This document shows positions 1-9,369 of a stretch of DNA of 64,000 nt, one piece after another. A model generated the notes under the pieces. That model was not told where the DNA came from. It was given only the letters and a program-made list of their open reading frames with translations, and did not search any database. This stretch comes from Diploptera punctata. Its lineage: Eukaryota; Arthropoda; Insecta; Blattodea; Blaberidae. The translations under genes and the position numbers were made by a program. Within the stretch, counting starts at the first letter, position 1; each line of letters begins with the position of its first letter. Where the stretch lies: assembly GCA_030220185.1 (NCBI GenBank), contig JASPKZ010007538.1:365501-429500 (forward strand). The letters are read 5' to 3'.

Positions 1-34
1 CTTCAGTGAGAAGTGTTAAATTAATAATAAAATC
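1..34 (+). repeat. 3' tail of a SINE A copy
   Basis: The first bases (TCAGTGAGAAGTGTTAAATT and on) match the tail that follows SINE A copies at about 5151 and 61963. Only the tail is in the window. Confidence 0.5.
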
Positions 35-94
35 GTCAATATTCAGATAATGTTGAAGATTTTGTTGCAGATATTGTCAATGTTGTTTTTAATT

Positions 95-491
95 AGCCAG
101 TTTTTCAAAATTTTTAAAGTTTCTTCTTTTGGGACACTCGTGAGCAATACTACAACATCAAAATAAACCATTCTATCTGCCGGTTGAACTTTTTATCTTT
201 TTTAACTTTTCTACCAGTTGGAGAGAATTATCAATTGATGGATTTTCACCATTCTTCATTCATTTGTATTCATGGCTAAGCCATTTTGAAATTTTGTATA
301 TGGGGGAACCTATTATTTATGATTGGTCTCATTTTGTTCCCTGTTTTATGTATTTTAGTAGACCATGAATATTGGGGTTTCTGGGGTTAGGTACTTTTAT
401 TTTGATATTAACTTTTCCCGTTAAAATTTTTTGATGGACTTTAGACTGTTTTCTACCTTTTTGATTGTTTCTGGAAGAGGGTCAATAACTA
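95..491 (-). pseudogene. Penelope-like element, reverse transcriptase fragment (part 1)
   Basis: Read on the minus strand this matches the RT region of the longer copy at 9370-11697, including the segments corresponding to the PKVHK/RPI motif and the DVVSLFPSIP motif. It has stops and frameshifts. It breaks off exactly at a TA where a pogo-type transposon (492-1789) is inserted and resumes at 1792, so the two parts are one PLE copy. PLE proteins combine a telomerase-like RT with a GIY-YIG endonuclease. Here it lies antisense in the intron upstream of the first visible host exon. Confidence 0.75.
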
Positions 492-768
492 GGGGAAAGT
501 CGTCTATGTCCGGACACTTACAAATTGTTTTGTATTATTTTACATTTTTATTACACACAAAAACAAAAAAAATTAATTACACTCTAATTGAACTAGAGAA
601 CATTCTACATTACAAAAATATACTAAATGTAAATTAATATAGTAGATAAAAAATAATTGTGGAACATAAAAATTTTCTGATATATTTTAACATGGAGGGT
701 AAGACCGGACATTCAATTTAGTTCACTAAATATCAACTTTATTAAGTTCATTTTCATAGAAATTAATG

Positions 769-1278
769 TTACATTTGGAGACACTTGTCACACCTATAGT
801 GCACTGTTGAATTGTCCGTGTTAGTACACTTTTCATGTGCCCAACCCTTACAATCTTCGCATTGGATCCAGTCTTCCTCGAAATTTTCGCCACACAAAAT
901 GCAGAAAGTTTCATTGGAACCAGAAGCTTCATCGGAGCCCACCAGAACATTTGCTGAAGTAGATGGTTCACGTAAGTTCAACATTTTTTAACATTTGCGA
1001 CGTTTTCTTTCTTCCTTGGCATCCTTTTCGTTTTTCTTCTTCTCGAGTCTCTCTTTGAATGGACTTCCAGTCAGGACCTCACTTTTCTCTGCTCGTCTTT
1101 TCCTAGTCGCAAGTCTCCTTTTGCTAGCTTCTGGGAGGGGAGAAAGCTTCATCAAGGCAGATGCAATTTTTGCAGACCCACTTGTCCCGGGGCTGATACA
1201 CAGACTTTCATTTAATCTATCCTCAGTAGCCGTAGTAGGATCAATGATATCATTGTTCGCTTCATTTCCAAGTTGCAA
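769..1278 (-). pseudogene. pogo-like transposase, C-terminal part with an internal stop
   Basis: A minus-strand frame from 1278 runs through a basic segment rich in Lys/Arg/Glu, meets a TAA at 988-990, and continues in the same frame to 769 with a Cys/His cluster (CILCGENFEEDWIQC, then CKGWAHEKC, then CDKC). This PHD/treble-clef-like zinc finger tail is typical of insect pogo/Tigger transposases. The DDE catalytic core is absent. The stop could be a nonsense mutation. Confidence 0.75.
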
Positions 1279-1336
1279 GTTTCATGTTTTCTTCGGTCCA
1301 CTTGCCCTTGACACTTACTTTCACTTTATTTGACAT
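1262..1336 (-). pseudogene. pogo-like transposase, N-terminal stub
   Basis: The ATG at 1336 (minus) opens a 24-codon peptide, MSNKVKVSVKGKWTEENMKL and four more residues, ending at TGA 1262-1264. The KGKWTEENM run looks like the start of the psq-type helix-turn-helix of pogo transposases. It overlaps the C-terminal frame in another phase, so an internal deletion joined the two ends of the gene out of frame. Confidence 0.65.
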
Positions 1337-1791
1337 TGTTTTTTTCAGCTGATGAAAACTGTAACAGAGAAATGCAATTATATCTCTGACCGGTCTTACC
1401 CGATGTACACTGTCCGATCTTAGCCGACACACGCACCCTAATTAAAATTCCCGCCCTTCCTTATGCATGCTACATATTATATTTAACTTCCTTAATTACT
1501 TACTTAACAATGTTACGTACACATTTGCATGTGTTAGAGTAAATTCACTTACCCGTTGTAGAGCAGTAATGTATTGAATCTAAGACACACTACTTGCGCG
1601 CACAAACGAAAACACTATATAAACCACACTACCTTATAGCGAAGACTCACTCACTCACACTGCCGCTCAATCAACTGTAGCAAGACAGACTTCAAGACAC
1701 ACTGCAGATTGTGCTTCCACCTAGCGACGTTTTTCTAAAAATAGGTATGTCCGGACATAGCCGCCGGACGGTCTTATACGACTTTCCCCTA

Positions 1792-2540
1792 TGTGGTTCC
1801 CCTTATCTGATTTTATATATACCACATTTTTACTGTTTATGTTTTAAGTGTTTTCATGTCTTCTTGGCATCTTCTGTTTTTGGGTGTTTTTTTTTTTAAT
1901 CTTCTCACATATTTTCCGAATAATTATTTGATTTTCAGTTTCTACATCCAAAATTGCAGTTTTGATGTCAGCTATGTATTCTTCTATATTACTTGAATAA
2001 CTGACTCTGGTCTTCAGACCTTTTTCCAGTAGTTGGTTTTCCGCTTCATTTAAGGTTTCTTTTGAAAAATTGTTTACATGGATCTCTGTTTTTTCAATTT
2101 TAGTTCCTTTTTTGTTTGTTCTGTGTATTGATAATTTCTTTCCTTGATCTTCTTACTCATTTTTATGTTTAATATGTTGTAAAACTTCTTTTGTAAATTT
2201 TCCCACATGATTTTTCCTAAATGTTTTGAAAGTTTTATATTTAATAAATAAATTTCAATATCTAAATTATTTATTTTAACGTAATGTTTGTTTCTTTCAA
2301 TTTTGAGTAATTTCTCTTCCAAATACTTATGTTTCTTGTTTTTGTCTTCTTTAATGGTTTTCCTTATGAATTTAGGTGTTAGATCTAATTTTAAGCATTG
2401 ATTAATAAATTTAATATCAGCCGGTCTTTTGTTTTTATTTTCTTTTAATTTTAGAAACTTTTTAATTTCACTATTTAAGTTTAAAACATTTTTATTAAAC
2501 CGTTGGAAGTAGGAGGCCGCCATCTTGTTTGGTTCTTATA
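1792..2540 (-). pseudogene. Penelope-like element, N-terminal part (part 2)
   Basis: This continues the PLE split at 491. An uninterrupted minus-strand frame (2523 to 2074, 149 codons) is very Lys/Asn-rich and holds RPADIKFINQCLKLDLTPKF, a segment that recurs at 32346-32552 and appears specific to the PLE N-terminal domain. The region from 1792 to about 2060 matches the start of the RT region of the copy at 11170-11350. Confidence 0.75.
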
Positions 2541-2604
2541 TTGTAAAAATCAATTTGTTTTTTCCTTCTTTAGACTTGAATTGTCTGATTTATTTTAAAA
2601 TCAT

Positions 2605-3235
2605 TAGGAAGTAATATTATGAGGTTAAATTTAATAATTGGGTTTGTTTTTTTTAACATTCAATTAATTTCCAAAAAAAAAATTTGGAAAATTCAACATC
2701 AATTTAACACCAAAGAATGATAATAGTTTTAAAAAAACTTATGAAAACGAACAAAAATGAAAAAAATTTAAGATAATAAAAAGCAGGAATATATCAAATC
2801 GAATGTGCAGATTGTGATAAAGTATACATAGGTAAGACAAAGCGAAATTTAAACATTACAACTAAAGAACACATAAGAAATGTAAAAAAGGGAGAAGTAG
2901 AAAAATTTGCAGTAGCAGCTCACGTTTGGACACGAAAACGCAAAATTGATCTAAATACAATGTTATTAAAACAGAAGATACAAATGAACTCACTATATGG
3001 GAAAAAAATCTAAATACAGATAAACAAGGAAAAATTATGAACTTTGAAATTTCCAGAGAAAGGAGCCTCATTACCAAGTTCTTTGGAACACAGATCCAGG
3101 GCCGACAACTTGAAGAAAAGAAAGAAACCAGTTTGTGACAAGCTGAAGATGGAGCAGTAAGCTTTGAAATAATTGTCCAACAAAACAAACATATGAGTAA
3201 GAATGTTAAAAAAATCCAAACTCAATTATTAGTAT
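2605..3235 (+). pseudogene. Penelope-like element, GIY-YIG end with terminal inverted repeats
   Basis: The left end carries the family tail motif GGAAGTAATATTATGAGGTT, then an inverted-repeat arm AATAATTGGGTTTG that pairs with CAAACTCAATTATT near 3218. Between them the + strand encodes a degraded GIY-YIG endonuclease (VYIGKTKRNL at about 2822, then AVAAHVW). At 3143-3169 lie CTGAAGA and GAAA separated by a GC-containing hairpin, a decayed hammerhead core. Confidence 0.7.
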
Positions 3236-3524
3236 AAATCTTGTTAAACTTTTGTATAGGGTGCAGGAGGTTAACATGATGTTCTGCTCCCAGTTGGTGC
3301 ATTGATTACAGTGTTAAAAAATTCTCACTCGGTGTCAGTCTCTGATAGCACTTTACCCAAATCATCTTTTTCAGTGTTGGTGCACATGTATATCTGAGTT
3401 ATAAGTTTTAATTTTGTATAAACGGGCAGCCAAACAATTCATTCTGAATCTTGCCACTGGGCTTCTTTCCAAGATATTTTATTGGCCATTGTTCAATGGC
3501 CAATCTATTCCCTGATACAATTGT

Positions 3525-3650
3525 CCAATGTTGCTATTTTTTGCATTAATTTTAAGATCATTAACCTTCTCTTTCAAATATTCCCACTTTTTACTCTTTA
3601 ATAACCTAGTGGTTTTCTGTCTGATGTTACACTTTGTTCTATTATACCAT
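3525..3650 (-). pseudogene. RTE-like LINE fragment
   Basis: The complement matches the segment of the RTE element at 37630-37745 that encodes RRETTKLLKSKKREYLREKI. It is a short truncated piece with no other part of the element beside it. Confidence 0.6.
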
Positions 3651-4004
3651 CAAGTTAACTCTGCCCAGGCAGAGGGGAAGAGTTTTAACATTAGAGTCGC
3701 CAAACTACTAAATCTATGGAAGGGATGTAGGAGAAGACTGTACATCCGATCACGTACTGAATGGTTCTATTTCAAGTGTGAAGGATCTTAACATGGTTGT
3801 CAAATTAGTCATTAAGCACGGGAATGCTCAAGCGGTCGGATCATTTAAATCACAGTATTTGTCGTCTCTCCGTTACCAGCCTCACAATAAATCACAAGTG
3901 ACAACATATAATGAGAAGGGACAGCCCATTCCTATACGTAACCCCAATAGTAACAGGATTGTCAAAATAGTCATTTTGCCAATGACTGCATAGAAGGACG
4001 GACC
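3651..4004. other. Unassigned intron sequence
   Basis: Two short + frames occur here (to 3791 and from 3778), but they resemble nothing I recognise. The sequence is less AT-rich than its surroundings and may be part of an older repeat, because its right part is interrupted by the insertion at 4021-4222. Confidence 0.4.
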
Positions 4005-4020
4005 ATTAAAATCCTTAGTA

Positions 4021-4222
4021 AGAATCAAATGAATCATGAATTCTTCTTACCTCATACATCTATGTTTTTTTAACACAGAACTGCAGTATCGGAAAAGATT
4101 TTTTTTTTCGATATTGCAGTTCTGTATTAAAAAACATAGATGTATGAGGTAAGAAGAATTCACGATTCATTTGATTCTTATTGAGAAAACCTCATAATAT
4201 ATAAAATTTCCAAATTTATTGT
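4021..4222 (-). mobile_element. Palindromic Penelope-derived insertion with target duplication
   Basis: A 16-bp duplication, ATTAAAATCCTTAGTA (4005-4020) and ATTAAAATCCATAGTA (4223-4238), flanks the unit. It is an inverted dimer around a T-rich centre near 4100: TCTTACCTCATACATCTATG...GAACTGCAGTATCG on the left and its complement on the right. The right end adds the one-sided tail AACCTCATAATATATAAAAT. GAACTGCAGT is the stem III/stem I region of a hammerhead, but CUGANGA is lost here. Confidence 0.75.
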
Positions 4223-4439
4223 ATTAAAATCCATAGTATTTGTCAGCTCTCTACCTACCAGACAAAGAACATATACAGAGGACAGGAAGTTGGAACATAA
4301 TAAGGAAGCGGAAGACAGCATGTTAGTTAACATATTTTCTGCCTGTGCACATTACTTAGTGGAATAGTAAATTTACTTAATTTGACTTGTGTAACCAATT
4401 CATTTTTTAATGTTCATATTATTTGTTTTTAAACATCTT

Positions 4440-5490
4440 AATGATGGACAAATTATATTTGAAAAGAAAAATATATGCCTAGACTGGGTTTTGAACCCAG
4501 GACCTTTGACTCTCTATGTCAATGCTCTTCCAAGTGAGCTACCTAGGCCTCCAATCTAAACCCGTATTTTTCTCTTCTACATAGTCATTTCCCTAAACCC
4601 AAATGCTATGAGCTGTTGCTACAATTTTTGCAAATGGCGGCTCCTTTGTTAAGAAGACTTTTTATTGGAAATTTAAACATTACTTATAAAGCCAGTAGTG
4701 CTTCTTTTAATGTTCATATTATTCGTTTTTCAACATCTTAATGATGGCCAAATTATATTTGAAAAGAAAAATATAAATTAAATTTGAAGAGAAAAATTTT
4801 CGCCTAGACCGGGACTCGAACCCGGGACCCTTGGCTTTCCGGGCCAAGTGCTCTACCAACTGAGCTACCGAGGCGAGTTACGATCTAGACGCAAATTTTT
4901 CTCTTATATACGTTGTAATTCCCTATCGCCAAATGCTTTTGAAACCATTGTTTCTATCTTTGCAAATGAAACAATGGTTTCAAAAGCATTTGGCGATAGG
5001 GAATTACAACGTATATAAGAGAAAAATTTGCGTCTAGATCGTAACTCGCCTCGGTAGCTCAGTTGGTAGAGCACTTGGCCCGGAAAGCCAAGGGTCCCGG
5101 GTTCGAGTCCCGGTCTAGGCGAAAATTTTTCTCTTCAAATTTAATTTATCTTTCATTGAGAAATGTTAAATTAATAAGAAAAATATAATTTGTCCATCAT
5201 TAAGATGTTTAAAAACGAATAACATGAACATTAAAAGAAGCACTACTGGCTTTATAAGTAATGTTTAAATTTCCAATAAAAAGTCTTCTTAACAAAGGAG
5301 CCGCCATTTGCAAAAATCATAGCAACAGCTCGTAGCATTTGGGGTTAGGGAATTGACTATGTAGAAGAGAAAAATACGCGTTTAGATTGGAGGTCTAGGT
5401 AACTCAGATGGAAGAGCATTGACAGAGAGAGTCAAAGGTCCTGGGTTCAAACCCCAGTCTAGGCATATATTTTTCTTTTCAAATACAACT
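4440..5490. repeat. Nested palindrome: SINE C inverted pair around a SINE A inverted pair
   Basis: The outer arms (4440-4773 and 5149-5490) are inverted copies of one tRNA-derived repeat. Each arm ends in a tRNA-like module (4477-4548 minus, 5393-5464 plus) with the acceptor stem GCCTAGG/TCTAGGC, a D-arm, a 7-nt anticodon loop ATAGAGA or similar (AGA) and a TTCAAA T-loop. The spacer contains AAATGGCGGCTCCTTTGTTA and its complement. The whole 1.05-kb tract can fold on itself. The arms differ at many scattered positions, so it is old rather than an assembly fold-back. Confidence 0.8.
4774..5148. repeat. SINE A inverted dimer (inner palindrome)
   Basis: A near-perfect palindrome centred at about 4961. 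tRNA-like modules lie at 4802-4874 (minus) and 5048-5120 (plus), each with A-box TAGCTCAGTTGG, B-box GGTTCGAGTCC and an anticodon loop CCGGAAA (GGA). The right end adds a one-sided tail (ATCTTTCATTGAGAAATGTT and on). The same unit occurs at 56398-56670 with a 17-bp target duplication, so it moves as a dimer. Confidence 0.85.
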
Positions 5491-5660
5491 CACTTTTGCT
5501 AGCTTTTTTTTTTTCTTTACAGTATTTGCAAATTCCTCATCAAACCATTTCTTGTTATGCCTCTTTTTTAAATAACCTAAGCTTTTTGTTGCTGTCAATT
5601 TGATAGTATCTCTTATAGTCTCCCGATCTTTATTTATATCAGTTTCTTTCGTTGCCATGT
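5487..5660 (-). pseudogene. RTE-like LINE fragment
   Basis: On the minus strand the segment encodes a piece like KKRHNKKWFDEEFANTVKK, equivalent to NKKWFDEECADIVKKRKLAK of the RTE copy at 37534. It ends about 60 bases before the first host exon. Confidence 0.6.
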
Positions 5661-5719
5661 AAATAGTATAGGTCTTCTAACATTTTTTTATTAACAATTT
5701 GCTCATTTGTAAATTTCAG

Positions 5720-5827
5720 GCAGCAAATAATTCAGGTGATGAAAATGAAAATGGTCTAATAGCAGAACTCCAAAAGCAACTAGAGAGTTCCAAGGAAGAA
5801 CTGCTTAAGAGTGAGGAGAAAATTGAG
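5720..5827 (+). CDS. Host gene exon 1 of window: coiled-coil segment
   Basis: The acceptor AAATTTCAG ends at 5719 and the donor GTAAGT starts at 5828. The exon is 108 nt, phase 0 at both ends, and encodes 36 residues: an acidic linker (SGDENENG) followed by heptad-like LIAELQKQLESSKEELLKSE. It joins in frame to the exon at 12585. The repeating Leu spacing and Glu/Lys content show a coiled coil. The gene product is not recognised; a long cytoskeletal coiled-coil protein such as a kinesin tail is possible. Confidence 0.85.
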
Positions 5828-5955
5828 GTAAGTTATGATGTACACAAAGAGATTGAATTGGAAATATTCAACTCACCTTACATTTTGTTTTCTCCCCTGG
5901 ACATGTCTTGGCAAACTTCTTCACAATTCTCAACTAGAATCCAACTTGATATTAT

Positions 5956-6390
5956 AGGAAAAAATTACTATGAGGTTTAATTTAATATTAAGATTAAAAT
6001 TCTTAATACCTCACCTATCATCCAGTCTTCTATTTAAACTGGTTTCAGCAGTATCATCTTCAGTAATTTCACGACCAATTTTCTGTCCAGGAGAACTACT
6101 TCTTACTTCATCTGTTGGTGCATGAATGAACCTCCCAATCAAATCAACTTCCTTGGGAATTTCAAAATTTGTTAATTTTTCTTTCATAAATTGAGTCATT
6201 TTTACATCTTACCTCATATTTCATGTTTTTTTTAAACATATTTAACTATGAATAATTTTTTCTTTCTTAGTTTTTTTAATGTGGATTGTTTCTGAATAGT
6301 GAGCTCCATAGGTTTTTCTATTAGTTTTATTAAACTTGTCTTTCTTTCAATTGGGAAGCTGATTTATTGGGAGGTTCATCAGTCCACCAA
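5956..6390 (-). pseudogene. Penelope-like element, endonuclease C-terminal part
   Basis: The tail motif AAAAATTACTATGAGGTTTA is at the left. Minus-strand codons 6199-6011 encode the PLE C-terminus (TNFEIPKEVDLIGRF, then an acidic tail EITEDDTAE). The codons for TEDD overlap CTGAAGA on the minus strand and the following GAAACCAG, a decayed hammerhead. The rest, to 6390, is interrupted near 6195-6250 by another family end (CATCTTACCTCATATTTCAT). Confidence 0.65.
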
Positions 6391-6649
6391 ATGATGGAGT
6401 AAGAAACAGACAGAACATTCGTCGTGTATTTACTGAAGATGTAACCATTAACGTTATGAAATCGGTTTAATTACAAGACAGGTTATGAAGTGAGATGAAA
6501 AGAATGTTATTTTAAATTTTGAACTTTACAAGATTCGTAATAGTTATTTGTCAATTGCATGAAGTTTAACATTTTGCATTTTTTAGTTAAAAGCAAAAAA
6601 TAGATAAATAAATAAAACTCTTTAATAATAAATACATAAATAAATAGTG

Positions 6650-6885
6650 AGCCGTGAAATCTCACCTCATAGTTGTGATCTTCAAGCATGGAACTGCAGT
6701 TTTAAAAGGCATTTCTCTCATCTTCAGTCGTTTTTATGTTGTAAAGACAGCTGAAAATGAGAGGGATTCCTCTCAAAACTGCAGTTCTGTGCTTGAAGAT
6801 CTCGGAGTATGGGATGAGATTTCACGACCACTATTCATTAGTTATTCACTTGAAAGCTTCATAATGTCATTTCCCATAATTAATT
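6650..6885 (+). mobile_element. Palindromic Penelope-derived insertion
   Basis: The inverted arms TCACCTCATAGTTGTGATCTTCAAGC... and its complement meet near 6745. The right arm has a perfect 7-bp hairpin TGAGAGG/CCTCTCA directly after CTGAAAA, then AAAACTGCAGTTCTGTG: a hammerhead whose G8 and G12 positions have mutated to A. The left arm on the minus strand keeps CTGAAGA. A CATAATGTCATTTCCC tail lies at about 6860. Confidence 0.65.
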
Positions 6886-7019
6886 TATGAAATTAATTCT
6901 ATTTATAAGGTTTCATAATTTAATTATTAATTATTTAATAAATTATAGTTAAAAGAAATGTCATGGTGTTATTTCCTACAAATATAAATAAAATCATAAT
7001 AATTTGATTAAGAAATAAA

Positions 7020-7261
7020 TGCTGGACTATCACAAATTATATGCCATCAACAAATCAATGACCATATTGTCATTCTTTCTGATTCCAAAGCTGCCATACA
7101 AGCAATAACATCTTTCAAATCAATTCAAAGCAAAGAAGTGGTAGATTGCAAGAAACTACTTGCTGATCTTTATCAAAAACATAAGACAGTGGATACCATC
7201 TCATTCTCAATGGAAATGAAGTAGCCAACATACTGGCAAAACAAGGTGCAATATCATATTT
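7020..7261 (+). pseudogene. Non-LTR retrotransposon RNase H fragment
   Basis: The + strand encodes HIVILSDSKAAIQAI, the D-rich strand of an RNase H domain, followed by a frameshifted NEVANILAKQGA. It is the left part of a LINE that continues at about 8085-8153 and 12120-12425. A SINE/PLE block and a hAT element were inserted between these parts. Confidence 0.7.
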
Positions 7262-8060
7262 GAAGAGAAAAATTATACACTCAGACTGGGACTCGAGCCC
7301 AAGACCTTTAGCTTTCTAGGCCAATGCTCTACCGACTGAGCCATCTGGGCAAGTTCCAATCTAAACACAAATTTTTCTTTTAATTAAATTTACAGTGGGA
7401 GGAAACACTATGAGGTATTTATATTAATAAATGAGCACCGATTACCAAATTTAGCCTGGATAATCTACTAGTAACCAATAAGAAAGTTAATGTCCCAGAT
7501 AGTAAAAAATCTGGAATTTACAAAATCAGTTGCAATGACTGCAATAAAGTATATATAGGAAAAACTAAAAGGAATTTATAAATTCGTACAAAAGAACACC
7601 TTGGAAATACTAAAAATTGTGAAATTGAAAAATCGGCAATTGCAGCTCATAGTTTGCTAGAAAATCATAAAATTGGAAAAAGACATTAAACTTTTGAAAC
7701 ATTTCGAGAAACCTTTAGAATTAACAATTTGGGAAAAGATATACATTCAGAAGAATGAATTTTGATATCCCTGACGAGAATAATTTAATCTCCAAGTTCA
7801 TGAAATCTACACCTGATGGCAGTTCAGAAGATGATGTTAACAACAAAATTTCAACAGTTGGAATTTGGCTGAAGATGGAAGTAATACTATACTTTTGAAA
7901 CCGGTATCGTGAAGACATGCAACTTTGTGAGGTGAGATGTTAAAACATTTTCTCCAACTCATTTATTAACAAATTTTTCTTTTATATAAGACAGCCAAAG
8001 GCCCTTGTTTTGAGTCCCAGTCTGAGTGTATAATTTTTCTCTTCAAATATGATTTATTCA
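7262..8060 (-). repeat. SINE D copy split by a Penelope-like insertion
   Basis: The left part holds a minus-strand tRNA-like module (about 7279-7350; anticodon loop CTAGAAA, AGA). The right part (7985-8060) carries a T-arm, CTTGTTTTGAGTCCCAGTCT, on the plus strand. The two parts are separated by the PLE at 7383-7969, which is flanked by a 15-bp duplication of SINE sequence. Confidence 0.65.
7383..7969 (+). mobile_element. Truncated Penelope-like element with 15-bp target duplication
   Basis: CAAATTTTTCTTTTA occurs at 7368-7382 and again at 7970-7984. The unit starts with the tail motif GGAGGAAACACTATGAGGTA and a short arm AATAAATGAG, repeated inverted (CTCATTTATTA) at the right end. Inside is the + strand GIY-YIG region (SGIYKISCNDCNKVYIGKTK) and the C-terminus, broken by stops. 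At 7869-7906 are CTGAAGA, a hairpin, GAAA, CCGG and TA: a hammerhead with an intact core but a weak stem I. Confidence 0.8.
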
Positions 8061-8454
8061 TGATTGAGATGTATGAATGAATAATATTGAAGGAGCAATG
8101 TGTTTATAGCAACCTAATTCAAACAGATCTTACCACTCAGCAAACATTTATATCAGGCATGTCTAACCTATTTTGGAAAAAGGCCACTGTCATTAAGCTG
8201 AATTGGTTTGTGGGCCACATGATCGGATTTTTTTTTACCCTGTTAAATACGATCTAAGATAAACCAATTAATTCTAATATAAAATCCATTCATCCATAGT
8301 ATTTCTGCCCGAGGGCAGGTCTTTCACTGCAGTCATTTTCATGCTATGCTTTGGAGCTTTACTAGAGAATTATAGGTGTGGTAGCTTCCTGTTGCTTTTC
8401 ACACCGTGAAGAATGATGATGATAATGATAAGGATGGCCAGATGATTTTTTGGG

Positions 8455-8615
8455 GACCGTTGGGCCTTAAGCCTCCTGACATTATTTGTCTTGCAGGTGA
8501 GGAAAAACCCCGAAATAAAACCTCACCCAGGAGCCTGTCCCAACCGGAAATCGAACCTGAGTCCGCTGTGTGACAAGGCAACATGCTACCTCGAGACCAC
8601 AGCAGTAGACAATAT
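8455..8615 (-). repeat. SINE I-like tRNA-derived repeat
   Basis: The minus strand has a B-box-like GGTTCGATTTCCGG and a run ending in a tRNA-like head with CTCGAGGTAGCATG. The layout resembles 43440-43640 and 59260-59380. Confidence 0.45.
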
Positions 8616-8624
8616 GTAGTAGTA

Positions 8625-9251
8625 GTCGTCTAATGCCCATTAGCTTGAATGCGTTCCATTTGCTTTCTTGCTTCCCAATAGAGTCCTGCCAGAGTTCTTG
8701 TAGGTGACATCTTCAGAGCCTCACAGCTAGCAAGATGATCTTTGTTCATGGTAGTGTTATTGTCTTGGCACAGGATACAATTTGGAGAGTTGAAGATTCC
8801 AATTTTATGGAGGTGCTCTGCCAGGTAATCATGACCTGTTAACAGTCTGAATGTTGCTACTGCTTCATATCTTGGTTGTTCAGGTATTAAGTTTTTATTT
8901 AATTTTAGGAAGTTATATTTTGAGGTTATTTTAATTATATTATTTTTGGTCTATTAAGTTTTTATTCTGCGAGATAGCTGCCCATGGTTTCTCATTACTT
9001 TGTGATTTGAAGTCCTCCATCAGTTCTTTCTGGAAGTTTCTTTTAATGATAATTTTTGCAGAATGGTAGGGCAGGGATTGATTTGTTTTCTGTAAAATTT
9101 TGGTGCCCTTTTTTGCTAAAAGATCCACCATTTCATTTCCATGTACCCCGCAATGAGAGGGGATCCATTGGAGCTGGATAATTTTATTAGCAGTGGACAA
9201 TATAAAATGGCTAATAAATTGATATGTTATTTTTATTAAAATATTAATCAT
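8625..9251 (-). pseudogene. LINE RNase H and C-terminal tail
   Basis: The minus frame 9251-8940 encodes IQLQWIPSHCGVHGNEMVDL, the conserved C-terminal motif of LINE RNase H domains. The tail to 8625 encodes LTGHDYLAEHLHKIG and CILCQDNNTTMNKDHLASC, the Cys/His knuckle of R1/LOA-type elements. A 60-bp PLE-family end (TTAGGAAGTTATATTTTGAG) is inserted at about 8886-8945. Confidence 0.75.
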
Positions 9252-9369
9252 ATATTAGTTAGTTTTAAAATTACATTAATTGTATTTTTTTTAATGTTAA
9301 ATCTAATTTTAAAATCTAAATTGAACAATTTAAATAAATTAAGGTAGAATTTTTTATCACTCACCTCAT

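Larger units (their letters stand above)
492..1789 (-). mobile_element. pogo/Tigger-like DNA transposon, internally deleted
   Basis: The ends are inverted repeats starting GGGGAAAGTCGT, with a TA on each side (490-491 and 1790-1791), as expected for the Tc1/mariner/pogo superfamily. Sub-terminal copies of a GTCCGGAC / GACCGGTC-like motif occur near 505, 703, 1390, 1747 and 1763 and could be transposase binding sites. The element is about 1.3 kb, shorter than an autonomous pogo copy, and keeps only the first and last parts of its transposase. It sits inside a PLE (95-491 and 1792-2540). Confidence 0.85.

Noticed and set aside
1340..1370. CTGATGAAAACTG at about 1349 as a hammerhead box
   Set aside because: There is no GAAA box at the right distance with pairing stems, and it lies inside the pogo element, not a Penelope end.
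5048..5120. Functional tRNA genes
   Set aside because: The cloverleaf folds well, but copies occur in inverted SINE units with shared bodies and tails, anticodon loops vary, and no long variable arm fits the Ser-type anticodon. They are SINE heads.
4440..5490. Palindromes as assembly or sequencing fold-back artefacts
   Set aside because: Arms differ by scattered substitutions and small indels, units have one-sided tails and target duplications, and the same dimers recur at unlinked sites. Raw reads should still be checked for the perfect ones (21164, 27000).
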